A program made the translations under genes and the position numbers. Positions 35,783-46,017 of a stretch of DNA of 64,000 nt are shown piece after piece; the stretch's first letter is position 1, and every line of letters begins with the position of its first letter. Location: contig JAEWTW010000023.1 of the NCBI GenBank assembly GCA_023397655.1, positions 1-64,000 of the forward strand, in the 5' to 3' direction. The notes under the pieces are model-generated. The model saw only the letters and a list, made by a program, of their open reading frames with translations. It was not told the DNA's origin and did no database searches. This DNA is from Bacillota bacterium (lineage in GTDB: Bacteria > Bacillota > Clostridia > Christensenellales > SZUA-584).

Positions 35783-36709
35783 TTAAGCTTTGGCCTTCTG
35801 AGGCTTTTTCTGCCCCGGATTTTGCTTTTGCCGGCGGCGTCTCCATTCCACAAGGGCCACCCAGACCGGGCTTGCGATGTAGATCGACGAGTAAGTGCCC
35901 GATATCAGGCCAACGATAATTGGCAGCGCAAACTCCTTGATGGAGGCTACGCCGAATATATACACAGCCAGTATCGTGATCAGCGTCGTCAGCGAGGTAT
36001 TGATAGTACGGGGCAGCGTCTCGCGTATGCTGTGATCGGCAACTTCCAGACGCGACATCGACTTGCCGGAGAGCTTCTTGTTGTTCTCACGGATGCGGTC
36101 AAACACCACGATGGTGTCGTTGATCGAGTAACCGACGATTGTTAAACATGCCGCGATGTACGAGCTGTTGACGGGAATGCGCGCAATGCACATCACCGCT
36201 GTCATAATCAATACGTCGTGGATGAGCGCCACCACCGCCGCGATACCCGAGAAAAGCTCAAACCGAATCCAAATGTAAATCAGCATCAGCACGGATGCGA
36301 TGATGACGGAAAGGAACGCATTGGCGATAATCTCGCCCGTCGTTGCGCCGCCGACCAGTTCAATCTCACCGCCGGTTGCGTTCGGATAAGTTTTCGCCAA
36401 AGTGTCCACAAGATTCTCGCGGAACGTCGCGTCGTCCACCGAATCCGGCAGCTCCTGTATGCGGATAACTGCCTGAGTCTGTTCGGAGCGGACGATCTGC
36501 GCCGTGGACGGATCTATGCCATTTGCGCTCAGCGCATCGTTCACAACCTGGAGGTCAAAGTCCTCACCCATTTCAACGGTGAGTATGCTGCCGCCCGTGA
36601 AGTCGATGCCAAGGTTCAGTCCCCCGAATATAAGACCGAATATGATACCGGCCAGTATGACCGCACAGGACACTATGATCATGTACTTTGTTTTGTTCAG
36701 AAACAGCAT
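35783..36709 (-). CDS. secF: Protein translocase subunit SecF
   Basis: Partner of SecD in using the proton motive force to finish protein export. Six membrane helices and the motif YSINDTIVVFDRIRENN near residue 190 are clear; length 308 aa. ATG at 36709 is favoured (GGAGG eight bases upstream); an overlapping GTG at 36718 lies directly on that site. It begins right after the secD stop. Confidence 0.95.
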   Translation of the reverse strand: MLFLNKTKYMIIVSCAVILAGIIFGLIFGGLNLGIDFTGGSILTVEMGEDFDLQVVNDALSANGIDPSTAQIVRSEQTQAVIRIQELPDSVDDATFRENLVDTLAKTYPNATGGEIELVGGATTGEIIANAFLSVIIASVLMLIYIWIRFELFSGIAAVVALIHDVLIMTAVMCIARIPVNSSYIAACLTIVGYSINDTIVVFDRIRENNKKLSGKSMSRLEVADHSIRETLPRTINTSLTTLITILAVYIFGVASIKEFALPIIVGLISGTYSSIYIASPVWVALVEWRRRRQKQNPGQKKPQKAKA

Positions 36710-36710
36710 A

Positions 36711-38012
36711 TTACTCACCTCCTTTCACGGCGCTGGGCGCCGGAAGCTTTTTATTCGTGTACAGCTTAAGATTCTTGATGTTGAACGCAATGGCCAGCTT
36801 CATTAAAGCACGCGTTACGACCAGTGCTGTAAACATCGAGACAAGTATGCTGATGATCAGCGTATAGCCGAAGCCTTTCACCGTGCCGACGCCGAATATA
36901 GCGATAACGAAAGCCGCAATGATGGTCGTGATGTTGGAGTCAATAATGGTGCTCATCGCCTTATGGAAACCGGCGTTAAGCGATGCGCGCAGCGTCTTCC
37001 CGGTGGAGAGCTCTTCCTTGAATCGCTCGAAAATGATGACATTGGCGTCCACCGCCATGCCGACGCCGAGTATGATACCTGCAATGCCGGGCAGCGTCAG
37101 CTGTATAGCCGGTATAGCTGCCAGCAGGAACAGTATAATGAACATATAGACGCTGAGCGCCAGCACGGCCATGAAACCAGGCAGCCGGTAGTAAATCAGC
37201 ATGAACAGGAACAGTATGCAGATGCCGATCATGCCGGCAAACAAACTGGACGAAAGCGCGTCCTGACCCAGCGTAGCGCTGATGGTGCGCAGTTCAATCT
37301 CTTCCAGATTCAGCGGCAGTGCGCCTGAGGAGATACCCACCGCGAGGTTCTCCGCCTCTTCCCTCGTGAAGCCGGAGCTGCCTCCCGAGATCTGCGCTTT
37401 TCCGCCATATATCGCACCGTTATTCACACCGGCGCTGGATAACAATTGATCATCCACATAAATGTTGATGTTGGTGCGGGCAGCATAGGCCTGCGCGGTC
37501 ATGTCACCGAATAATTGTCCGCCTTCGGTGTTGAACTCGAGACTGACCACGATCTCGCTCGTTGACTGATCGACCACAGCCTGTGCGGTTTTGACCATGT
37601 CGCCGGTGATCCACACCTTGCCGTCGGCGTCCTTGAACTCCAGCTTGGACGGCTTGCCGATAGCCGCAAACACGGCGTTCTGATCCTCTTCTTTATTAGG
37701 TATCTCGATACGGATGCGGTCGCTGCCCTGCGCCACCACGGTGGCTTCAGTGTAGCCCTTGGCGTCCAGACGGTTACGGAGAACACCCATCGTCGTCTGA
37801 AATTTGGCTTCGAAAAGTTGGTCATCCAGGTCTGCTTTATCTGCCTGATAAACCACATATCCGCCGCCAGTCAGGTCGAGACCGAGGTTCACCTGCTGAT
37901 ACAGCGGATCGACTCTGTAGACGCCGATCTCAAAACCGGTCATGCCAAAGGTCACTGCAGCGCCGAAGACCACAAGTATGATCACCAGCCAGATGATGCT
38001 GCGTTTTCTCAT
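36711..38012 (-). CDS. secD: Protein translocase subunit SecD
   Basis: RND-type component of the Sec export machinery. An N-terminal membrane helix (about 5-27), a short periplasmic-type P1 region with the LDLTGGGYVVYQ motif near residue 46, and five further helices with VGMAVDANVIIFERFKEEL near 325 are visible. Length 433 aa is the short SecD form usual in Clostridia. yajC, often upstream, is not next to it. Confidence 0.96.
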   Translation of the reverse strand: MRKRSIIWLVIILVVFGAAVTFGMTGFEIGVYRVDPLYQQVNLGLDLTGGGYVVYQADKADLDDQLFEAKFQTTMGVLRNRLDAKGYTEATVVAQGSDRIRIEIPNKEEDQNAVFAAIGKPSKLEFKDADGKVWITGDMVKTAQAVVDQSTSEIVVSLEFNTEGGQLFGDMTAQAYAARTNINIYVDDQLLSSAGVNNGAIYGGKAQISGGSSGFTREEAENLAVGISSGALPLNLEEIELRTISATLGQDALSSSLFAGMIGICILFLFMLIYYRLPGFMAVLALSVYMFIILFLLAAIPAIQLTLPGIAGIILGVGMAVDANVIIFERFKEELSTGKTLRASLNAGFHKAMSTIIDSNITTIIAAFVIAIFGVGTVKGFGYTLIISILVSMFTALVVTRALMKLAIAFNIKNLKLYTNKKLPAPSAVKGGE

Positions 38013-38138
38013 ATCTTTACCGTTTCCTCCTTAGTGGAAAGTTGCATTAAAAAGCTCTTTCCCAAAACGTCAGCCCCACCAACCAGCAATATCACCCGCG
38101 GGCTACATAAAAAAGGCGTTTCCGGAAAAACTCATTTC

Positions 38139-38167
38139 ATTATATACGCGGTATATGCAATAGTCAA
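38139..38167 (-). promoter_or_regulatory. Promoter of secD-secF
   Basis: Minus strand -35 TTGACT (38162-38167), 17-base spacer, -10 TATAAT (38139-38144). It lies about 127 bases before the secD start, leaving a moderately long leader. The 38013-38308 gap otherwise holds only this leader and the malic enzyme terminator. Confidence 0.88.
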
Positions 38168-38264
38168 CAGCGCCCGGACAAGCCTTTTGCCATTTTGGAC
38201 GTGCCTGCAAAAAAATTCTTGCGTATACATGATTCTGTTAGAAACATCGCCTAATTCAAGCATA

Positions 38265-38295
38265 CAAAAAGGGGGGGAGACATGGCTCCGCCCCG
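38265..38295 (-). terminator. Terminator after the malic enzyme gene
   Basis: Minus strand GGGGCGGAG pairs with CTCCCCCCC with one mismatch, closed by a short loop and followed by TTTTT. Confidence 0.7.
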
Positions 38296-38308
38296 ATTTC
38301 TGCTTTGC

Positions 38309-39481
38309 CTATATTCGAGCCACACCGGATTCGCGTGCTGCCTTGGCTACGGCTTTCGCCACTGCCGGGCCGACGCGCGGGTCAAACGGTACCGGAATGA
38401 TATAGTCCGCCGTCAGTTCCGCGTCTGAAATCAATCCGGCAATCGCGTATGCCGCGGCGATCTTCATCTCATCGTTGATATCGCTGGCGCGTACGTCCAG
38501 CGCCCCGCGGAATATGCCGGGGAACGCCAGCACGTTGTTGATCTGGTTCACAAAGTCGCTGCGGCCTGTGCCCACCACCGCCGCACCCGCTTCCTTCGCG
38601 AGCTCAGGCATGATCTCCGGTGTCGGGTTGCTCATCGCAAAGATGAGCGGATTCGGGTTCATGCTGCGCACCATCTCCTGCGACACGATACCCGGCGCGG
38701 ACACGCCGATAAAGATGTCGGCATCCTTGATCACATCTTCGAGGGAACCCTTCTTCATCTCGCGGTTGGATATTCTGGCCATCTCCTGTTTGAAAGGATT
38801 CAAGCCTTCGCGGCCTTCCCAGACAGCGCCCTTGGTGTCGCACAAAATCACGTTGCGCAGACCCATGCTCATCAGCAGCTTGGTGACGGCCACACCGGCC
38901 GCGCCTGCGCCGGACACCACGCATTCCTGCTCCTCGATGTTGCGCCCCGTCAGTTTCATCGCGTTGATCATGGCCGCGGCGGTCACCACCGCAGTCCCGT
39001 GCTGATCGTCGTGGAATATCGGAATGTCGCAGCATTCTTTTAACTTCTGCTCAATTTCAAAGCAGCGTGGTGCGGAGATATCCTCCAGATTCACACCGCC
39101 AAAGCTGCCCGCCAGCAGCCGCACCGTGTTCACAATGTCGTCCACGCTCTTGCTGCGCACACAAAGCGGAAACGCGTCCACGTCGCCAAACGTCTTGAAC
39201 AGCACGCACTTGCCCTCCATCACCGGCATCCCCGCTTCGGGGCCGATGTCACCAAGACCCAGCACTGCCGTACCGTCCGTCACCACCGCAACGAGGTTCC
39301 ACCGGCGCGTATAGGCATAAGACAGATCAACATCTTTGGATATCTCGAGGCACGGCTCTGCCACACCCGGCGTATACGCCACCGAGAGGTCGTACCGGTC
39401 CTTAACAGGCACGGTGCTGATTACTTCTATTTTGCCTTTCCATTGTTCATGTAGCCGCAATGACTCTTCCTGAATGCTCAT
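38309..39481 (-). CDS. NAD(P)-dependent malic enzyme
   Basis: Oxidative decarboxylation of malate to pyruvate. The short bacterial form (390 aa) has the catalytic Tyr in VAYTPGVAEPCLE (near residue 36), the Lys-bearing FKTFGDVDAFPL region, metal ligands in FHDDQHGTAVV (near 160) and the dinucleotide-binding SGAGAAGVAV near 188. Cofactor preference cannot be read with certainty. It lies alone between polC and secD with its own SD (AAAGGA) and terminator. Confidence 0.93.
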   Translation of the reverse strand: MSIQEESLRLHEQWKGKIEVISTVPVKDRYDLSVAYTPGVAEPCLEISKDVDLSYAYTRRWNLVAVVTDGTAVLGLGDIGPEAGMPVMEGKCVLFKTFGDVDAFPLCVRSKSVDDIVNTVRLLAGSFGGVNLEDISAPRCFEIEQKLKECCDIPIFHDDQHGTAVVTAAAMINAMKLTGRNIEEQECVVSGAGAAGVAVTKLLMSMGLRNVILCDTKGAVWEGREGLNPFKQEMARISNREMKKGSLEDVIKDADIFIGVSAPGIVSQEMVRSMNPNPLIFAMSNPTPEIMPELAKEAGAAVVGTGRSDFVNQINNVLAFPGIFRGALDVRASDINDEMKIAAAYAIAGLISDAELTADYIIPVPFDPRVGPAVAKAVAKAARESGVARI

Positions 39482-39597
39482 CTGTTGTATCCTTTCACGT
39501 TATGCATACGCCGAGAGCGCAGCACCCAAACTCAATTTAGACTCTATTATACCAAGCCTTCCATACTTGCGAAAGGCAGAACATGCACCTAATTATT

Positions 39598-42500
39598 TCA
39601 GTCGAACAGGCTGAGCTGATTGCTCTGCTGTAGCCCTGTCAGGCAGCCGTTCTCCTCCAGCTTGGTGATAACAGCGCTGGATATGCCGGACCGCTTCTTC
39701 AAATCTTCAATGGACAGGAACTCGCCCTGCTCCCGTGCGCGCACGATGCCCTTCGCCGCCGCCTCACCGGTGCCTCCGAGCGCGGTGAATGGCATCCTTA
39801 TGCCCTCCGGCTCGATGGTGCAGTCCGTCGCGTCCGACTTATACAGGTCACACGGCAGAAAATCGATGCCGCGCTCGAACATCTCCAGCGCCACCTCGAG
39901 TATCGTCAGCTGCGCCTGATCCAGCGCGGAGGCCGCCTTGCCCTGCGCCTCAATGTGCGCGATGCGCTGCCGGACCGATTCGCCCGAATGCAGATACTTG
40001 GCGTCCAGATTGTCCGCGCGAACAGAAAAGTACGTTGCATAGAACGCGCGCGGCTGGTGCACCTTGAAGTACGCGATGCGCAGCGACATCATGACATAAG
40101 CCACAGCGTGCGCCCGCGGGAACATGTACTTGATCTTCTTACATGAGTCGATGAACCACTCGGGCACGGGCAGAGCGCGCATGTGCTCCTCCCAGTCGGG
40201 CTTTAGTCCCTTGCCCTTGCGGACGGACTCCATGATATAGAACGCCTCAGTCGCGTCCATGCCGCGCGCCACGAGATAGTTCATGATGTCGTCGCGCGTG
40301 CAGATCACCTGCCGCAGATTGGCTGTACCGGAAGCCACCAGTTCCTGTGCGTTGTTCAGCCACACGTCGGTGCCGTGTGACAGGCCCGCGATGCGCACCA
40401 GCTCGCCGATGGTGGTGGGCTGTGTATCCACCAGCATCTGTCGTACGAACTTGGTGCCGAATTCGGGGATACCGAGGCTGCCTACCTGACAGCCAAGGAT
40501 CTGCTCCGGTTCCAGCCCCAGCGCCTTGGTGGTTCGGAATATCGACAGCGTATCCGCGTCGTTGATCGGTACTTCTTTGGGTGCGATGCCCGTCAGGTCC
40601 TGCAGCATGCGCAGCGCAGTCGGATCGTCGTGGCCCAGTATATCCAGCTTCACCAGCCTGTCGTGCAGCGAGTTGAAGTTGTAGTGCGTGGTCACGCTGC
40701 CCGAATTCGGGTCGTTCGCGGGATACTGCACCGGCGTGAACTCGTGTATGTCACGCCCCGCCGGCAGTATGACAAGGCCGCCCGGGTGCTGACCCGTCGT
40801 GCGCTTGGTGCCCGACACGCCCTTGGTCAGCCGGTCGATCTCGGCGCGGCTCGCGACGATGTTCCGCTCCTGCAGATAGTTCTTCACGAAGCCGTACGCC
40901 GTCTGCTCCTTAACGCTGCTGATGGTGCCGGCGCGGAACACGCGGTCCTCGCCGAAATACTGCAATATGAATTTGTGTGCCTCCGGCTGGTACACGCCCG
41001 AGAAGTTGAGGTCGATATCCGGCACCTTGTCCGCGTTGATGCCAAGGAACGTTGCGAACGGAATGCCGTAACCGTCCCGCTTGCATTCTGTGCCGCACTG
41101 CGGGCAGTCTCTGGGCGGCAGGTCGGGTCCGCACGCGTATACCTCCGCGTCGATGTCAAAATCATACCAGTGGCAGCTCGGGCAGTAATAGTGCGGCTGC
41201 AGGCCATTCACCTCAGTGACGCCAGCCATCGTGGCCGCCAGAGACGAGCCGACGGATCCACGCGAGCCGACGAGGTACCCGTCCTGCAGCGAATGGTTCA
41301 CCAGTTCATAGGCGATATAGTACAGCACGGAATAACCGTGCCGGATGATGTTGTCCAGCTCATAGGCGAGACGGTCTTCCACGATCTTGGGCAGAGGTTC
41401 GCCGTACTGGGCGCGCGCGTTGTCCCAGCACATCTTCTCCAGCTTTTCCGCCGCATTCTCAATAACCGGCATTGCGGTGTCGTCGGGCAAGAGCTGTATC
41501 TTCTCCACCTGCGCCGCAATGGAGCGCGGCACGTCAATGACCACCTCGCGCGCTTTCTCCTTGCCGAGGTAGGCGAATTCTGCCAGCATCTCTGCCGTGG
41601 TGCGGAAGTAAAGCGGCGCCTGATTGTCCGCGTCGGAAAACTTCTGACCGTGCATCAGTATCCGCCGGAAGTACTCGTCCTGCGGCTCAATGAAATGCGC
41701 GTCACAGGTCGCCGCCACCGGCAACTCCAGCTCCTCACCCAACTGCACGATCTTGCGCGTGATGTCGCGCACGCCCTCCATCGTCTTAAAGCGGCCCTCG
41801 CGCACCAGAAACGCGTTGTTGCCGTCCGGTTGTATCTCCAGATAGTCGTAAAATCTGGCAATGTGCTTTAGCTCACCGTCCGACGCGAAGCGCAGCATCG
41901 CCTGTATCAGCTCGCCCTGCTCGCACGCGCTGCCCACGATCAGCCCTTCCCGGTGCTGAATCAGCAGCGATTTGGGTACGCGAGGCTTGCGGTAGAAGTG
42001 GTTGAGATGCGATTCGGATACCAGCTTGTACAGGTTGAACAGTCCCGCCGCATTGCGGCACAGCAGTATGATGTGGTTAGTCTCGATTTTTTTCTCATCC
42101 GTCAGCCCGTGCTCTTTGGGCTTGCCCGCTTCCTCAAAGCACATCGCCATGATCTTGGCGGTGGCCGTCGCGTCGTCCAGCGCGCGGTGGTGCCGCAGCT
42201 CAATGCCGAAGTCCTTCGCCAGCTTGCCGAGACTATACGACTTCTGGCTGGGGTAAGTACGCTTGATCAGCCACAGCGTATCCAAACAGATGTCGTCAAA
42301 AGTGATACCGTTGTCCGAGCCATATTTCTGGATGAAGCTCATGTCAAAAGGCGCATTGTGCGCGGCCAGCGGTGTATTACCGATGAATTTCTTAAACATC
42401 GCCAGCGCCTCACCCGCATACGGCGCGTTCTTCACCATGTCGTCGGTGATGCCGGTGAGGTCGGTGATCTGCGGGCTGATGGGCTGTTCGGGATTGACGA

Positions 42501-43863
42501 ACGTGCTGAATGTATCCACAATCTCGCCAAGCCGCAGGCGCACCGCGCCGATTTCGGTGATGCCGCAGGAGTTGGGATTAAGGCCTGTCGTCTCCAAGTC
42601 GAACACCACGTACTCGTCGGCGAACGTCTCCTCGTAATGGTCATTCGTATCATTGATCAGATACGCTTCCATGCCGTATATGACCTTGATTTTGTGCTTC
42701 TTGGATGCGTCGAACGCGCGCGGGAACGCCTGCACCACGCCGTGGTCGGTAATGGCCACCGCCTCGTGGCCGAACTCCGCGGCGCGCTTCACAACATCCG
42801 CCTCGTCCGCCATGCCGTCGAGTGCACTCATATTGGTGTGCATGTGCAGCTCAACGCGCTTTATTTCAGCATCGTCCATGCGGCGTACCGCTTCCGTCTC
42901 TTCAATGCTGGTGACGCTGACGCACACTTCTCTTGCATAGGTGTCGTAAGACGCCTTGCCGGACACGCGCACAGCGGGCGCTTTCTTGAGCCGCGCTTTT
43001 ATATCCCCCGCTTTGTCCTGCGCAACAAACGCCTTGCATGTGACGGTGGAGGTTAAATCCGTAACGCCGAACGACACGATGGACTTCTTGCCCCCGCGCA
43101 TCTCTTTCTTAATATCAAATGAATCCACGCCTGTCACCTGTCCGGCGACGACGCAAGCGCCCGTCATGTCGTCGATGTTCTTGATAGGCATCGGCTCGCC
43201 CGTCACCGGCTTGCCATGTATCACCGAGGAAGGCTGCTCCTTATCAGCGGCCTTCTCCGCCTTCTTCACTGCCTCCTTGGGTTTGGATTCCCATGGCGGC
43301 GTATCCTCCGTTTTCTTAGTCTCAGGCTTGGGTGCGGCTTTCGGGACAGCAGCTTTCACGGTTTCCGGCACGACAGTCACCACCGGCGCATCCGCGGCGT
43401 CACACTTGCCCACGGCCACTGTCATCTCCCGCCCGAAGCAGCGCTGCATGTAGTCCGCGAGATATTCCTTCATGCCCAGCGTGGCGAACAGCTCCCGCCC
43501 AAACTCCTCGGGAAAATCCACCTGCAATTTGTCGCCCTTTACGGTGATAACGGCGCGGTTAATGAAGGGTGCTAGCGCAGGCTTCATCACACCGCACAGT
43601 GCGCGCACGTTGGCGCATAGCGTCTCACAGTCTTCGCCGGACACATCGCAATAGCGCATGATCACCTTTGCGTCATCGCCCACGGCCTGACCCACGTATT
43701 TTTCGATGGAAAGATAGGTTTCAGGGGGAAGCATCCGGCTGTGAAAGTGTACGCGCACCTCGCCTCGTTTCACGAGATGCTGTACCTTATCGATGCTTAG
43801 CTCATAGCGATCATCAATGCCCACGCTGCTTTTCAGCGCGGCCAGAAAATCCCTCTTCTTCAA
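39598..43863 (-). CDS. polC: DNA polymerase III alpha subunit, Gram-positive PolC type
   Basis: Main replicative DNA polymerase with built-in proofreading. In order: N-terminal domain (1-230), OB fold (about 230-330), PHP domain (ELHMHTNMSALDG near 338) that is split by the DEDDh 3'-5' exonuclease (VVFDLETTGLN near 421), then the palm with zinc cysteines (CPSC near 915, CPQCGTEC) and PDIDLNFSG active-site aspartates near 973. The extreme C-terminus QLSLFD is a clamp-binding motif. Length 1421 aa. The start is TTG, with AGGGGG upstream next to the ispG stop. Confidence 0.97.
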   Translation of the reverse strand: MKKRDFLAALKSSVGIDDRYELSIDKVQHLVKRGEVRVHFHSRMLPPETYLSIEKYVGQAVGDDAKVIMRYCDVSGEDCETLCANVRALCGVMKPALAPFINRAVITVKGDKLQVDFPEEFGRELFATLGMKEYLADYMQRCFGREMTVAVGKCDAADAPVVTVVPETVKAAVPKAAPKPETKKTEDTPPWESKPKEAVKKAEKAADKEQPSSVIHGKPVTGEPMPIKNIDDMTGACVVAGQVTGVDSFDIKKEMRGGKKSIVSFGVTDLTSTVTCKAFVAQDKAGDIKARLKKAPAVRVSGKASYDTYAREVCVSVTSIEETEAVRRMDDAEIKRVELHMHTNMSALDGMADEADVVKRAAEFGHEAVAITDHGVVQAFPRAFDASKKHKIKVIYGMEAYLINDTNDHYEETFADEYVVFDLETTGLNPNSCGITEIGAVRLRLGEIVDTFSTFVNPEQPISPQITDLTGITDDMVKNAPYAGEALAMFKKFIGNTPLAAHNAPFDMSFIQKYGSDNGITFDDICLDTLWLIKRTYPSQKSYSLGKLAKDFGIELRHHRALDDATATAKIMAMCFEEAGKPKEHGLTDEKKIETNHIILLCRNAAGLFNLYKLVSESHLNHFYRKPRVPKSLLIQHREGLIVGSACEQGELIQAMLRFASDGELKHIARFYDYLEIQPDGNNAFLVREGRFKTMEGVRDITRKIVQLGEELELPVAATCDAHFIEPQDEYFRRILMHGQKFSDADNQAPLYFRTTAEMLAEFAYLGKEKAREVVIDVPRSIAAQVEKIQLLPDDTAMPVIENAAEKLEKMCWDNARAQYGEPLPKIVEDRLAYELDNIIRHGYSVLYYIAYELVNHSLQDGYLVGSRGSVGSSLAATMAGVTEVNGLQPHYYCPSCHWYDFDIDAEVYACGPDLPPRDCPQCGTECKRDGYGIPFATFLGINADKVPDIDLNFSGVYQPEAHKFILQYFGEDRVFRAGTISSVKEQTAYGFVKNYLQERNIVASRAEIDRLTKGVSGTKRTTGQHPGGLVILPAGRDIHEFTPVQYPANDPNSGSVTTHYNFNSLHDRLVKLDILGHDDPTALRMLQDLTGIAPKEVPINDADTLSIFRTTKALGLEPEQILGCQVGSLGIPEFGTKFVRQMLVDTQPTTIGELVRIAGLSHGTDVWLNNAQELVASGTANLRQVICTRDDIMNYLVARGMDATEAFYIMESVRKGKGLKPDWEEHMRALPVPEWFIDSCKKIKYMFPRAHAVAYVMMSLRIAYFKVHQPRAFYATYFSVRADNLDAKYLHSGESVRQRIAHIEAQGKAASALDQAQLTILEVALEMFERGIDFLPCDLYKSDATDCTIEPEGIRMPFTALGGTGEAAAKGIVRAREQGEFLSIEDLKKRSGISSAVITKLEENGCLTGLQQSNQLSLFD

Positions 43864-43872
43864 CGCGGCCCC

Positions 43873-44925
43873 CTAGAAGTGTTCTTCAATATAACCGGCA
43901 AAAATGCCGAGGATGTCATCTTCCGAAAATGTACCGATCAGTTCGCCCTTTGCGAACAGCGCCGCCTTGCCTGCGCCGCCCCCCGCAATGCCGATGTCGG
44001 CATGACGCGCCTCACCCGGCCCGTTGACAACGCAGCCCATCACCGCCGCCGTCACCGGCTTGTCCAGTTCAATCAGTATACGCTGCACTCTGTCCGCCAA
44101 TTCGGCCACGTTGATGCCGGTGCGCGCGCAAGTGGGGCAGCTGATGACCTCAGGGTAAAACGTACGAACCCCTGCGCTCTGCAGTATGCGCTTCGCGGCG
44201 TCCACCTCCAGCACCGGATCGCCCGTGATGGAAACGCGGATGGTATCGCCGATGCCGTCCAGCAGCAGTGCTCCCAAGCCCACTGCGGATTTAACGATGG
44301 CGCTTTCATATGTTCCCGCCTCGGTGATGCCGATGTGCTGCGGTGCGTCGCACATCTTCGCGAAGTCACGGACTGCCTGTACACAAACGGGCACCGACGA
44401 CGCCTTGATGGAAACCACCACGCTGTCAAAGCCCATGTCGTACACCGCGCGCACCCAGTTGACGGCGCTCTCAGCCAGCGCCTGCGCCGTGGGGCTGCCG
44501 TACTTTTTGAGCAGCTGCGGCTCAAGCGAACCCGCGTTTACACCCACGCGCAATGATGCCCCGTTCGCTTTGGCACAGGCCACCACCGTCTCCAGCGCAT
44601 TCTCACCGCGCAGATTTCCAGGATTGATGCGCACCTTGTCCGCACCGTTCTCCAGCGCCAGCACTGCGAGTTTCGGGTCGAAATGCACGTCCGCAATCAG
44701 CGGAATATGAATGTTCTTTTTGATTTCACGGAAAGCAGGGGCGCATTTGGCATGATAAAAGGCGCAGCGCACCGCTTCACAGCCCACCGCCTCAAGGCGG
44801 TGGATCTGCTCGAGCGTGGCTTGCGCGTCCGCCGTATCCGTGTTGGTCATTGATTGTATCAGGCAAGCGCTGCCGCCGCCGATGGCGGAGCCGCCAACCG
44901 ATACCCTTCTTGTATATGTGGGCAT
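43873..44925 (-). CDS. ispG: 4-hydroxy-3-methylbut-2-enyl diphosphate synthase
   Basis: Iron-sulfur enzyme of the MEP isoprenoid route. The N-terminal TIM-barrel part begins RRVSVGGSAIGGGSACLIQS, and the 4Fe-4S ligands lie in SCPTCARTG (near residue 266) and MGCVVNGPGEA (near 299), the standard cluster site. Length 350 aa. It ends 9 bases before polC and begins 4 bases after rseP. Confidence 0.97.
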   Translation of the reverse strand: MPTYTRRVSVGGSAIGGGSACLIQSMTNTDTADAQATLEQIHRLEAVGCEAVRCAFYHAKCAPAFREIKKNIHIPLIADVHFDPKLAVLALENGADKVRINPGNLRGENALETVVACAKANGASLRVGVNAGSLEPQLLKKYGSPTAQALAESAVNWVRAVYDMGFDSVVVSIKASSVPVCVQAVRDFAKMCDAPQHIGITEAGTYESAIVKSAVGLGALLLDGIGDTIRVSITGDPVLEVDAAKRILQSAGVRTFYPEVISCPTCARTGINVAELADRVQRILIELDKPVTAAVMGCVVNGPGEARHADIGIAGGGAGKAALFAKGELIGTFSEDDILGIFAGYIEEHF

Positions 44926-44929
44926 AAGC

Positions 44930-45958
44930 TTACCCGAAAAGCCTGACGATATCTTTGTACGCGATGAATATGAACAAACCGATAAACAGTGCGAATCCGA
45001 TCAGATGAATAACACCCTCCACGTTGCGCGGCACCGGTCTTCTGAAAAGCTTCTCTATACCGATGAAAACCAACCGGCCGCCATCCAGCGCGGGCAGCGG
45101 CAGCAGATTAAACACTGCAAGGCTCGCGTTGATGACGACACCCAATCTGAGAACATTCTCAAAGCTGCTGCGGATGGCTGTCCCCAGCATCTCCACCATG
45201 CCCACCGGCCCGACCACGTTCTCCAACCCCTTACCGGCAAACAGGCCGAAAAATGCCAGCAGTGTTTCACGGATCAACAGAAACATCCACTTGAAGGACA
45301 GCGCCAATGCCTCCCCGACTTTGTATGTCACGCGCTGATAACCAAGCACGAAGCCGACGCGGTAGGCATCGTCTTTCTCATAATAACGGTAGGGTATTTC
45401 GAACGACAGCGTTTCTCCGCCGCGCTCCACCACAATGGGCATCGACACGTTATCGGATTCTCGCTTGGCTGATTCAAACTCCATCGCGAAATCCATCTGC
45501 ACGCCGTTCATCGACAATATCACGTCGCCGGTCTGAAGTCCCGCTTCCTCCGCCGTGCTGCCTGCTTCCACTTCGCCCACCGTGGGCACATATTCTCCGA
45601 AGAAGCCGAGCATAATCACGACAAGCAATAAAGCGAAAATGATGTTGAAAATGGGGCCCGCGGCGATGGTCAGCGCACGACGGCCTGCTGGCTGCCGATT
45701 AAACGCCAGCGAATCGTCCAGTTCCTCGTCCTCGCCGTAGAACTTGGTGAAGCCGCCGAGGAACACCCAGCGGATGGAATATATGATGTCGTTCTTGACC
45801 CAGCTTTTTATTTTGGGGCCAAAGCCGACGGCAAATTCGACGATCTTGATGCGGCACGCCCGGCCGATGCTGTAATGGCCCAGCTCGTGCACCATGATGA
45901 TAACGCCGATAAACAGCAGCGCCACTATAAAACTCAAAATGTTCAATATCGTATCCAA
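44930..45958 (-). CDS. rseP: Site-2 intramembrane metalloprotease RseP
   Basis: Zinc protease that cleaves within membranes, for example in regulated release of anti-sigma factors and signal-peptide clearance. The HExxH motif is VHELGHY (near residue 25), a PDZ domain lies in the middle (about 115-200), and the second metal motif is in PALDGGRL near 290. Length 342 aa from the TTG at 45958, which has AGGAGG at good distance; a GTG at 45964 sits directly on that site. Confidence 0.95.
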   Translation of the reverse strand: MDTILNILSFIVALLFIGVIIMVHELGHYSIGRACRIKIVEFAVGFGPKIKSWVKNDIIYSIRWVFLGGFTKFYGEDEELDDSLAFNRQPAGRRALTIAAGPIFNIIFALLLVVIMLGFFGEYVPTVGEVEAGSTAEEAGLQTGDVILSMNGVQMDFAMEFESAKRESDNVSMPIVVERGGETLSFEIPYRYYEKDDAYRVGFVLGYQRVTYKVGEALALSFKWMFLLIRETLLAFFGLFAGKGLENVVGPVGMVEMLGTAIRSSFENVLRLGVVINASLAVFNLLPLPALDGGRLVFIGIEKLFRRPVPRNVEGVIHLIGFALFIGLFIFIAYKDIVRLFG

Positions 45959-46017
45959 GCGCACCCTCCTTTTTCTATCATTATATCAATATAAATGTGT
46001 CGAAATACGTACCATTA

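Noticed and set aside
41953..43056. A 367-codon plus-strand open frame inside polC.
   Set aside because: Fully antisense to conserved polC exonuclease and PHP domains.
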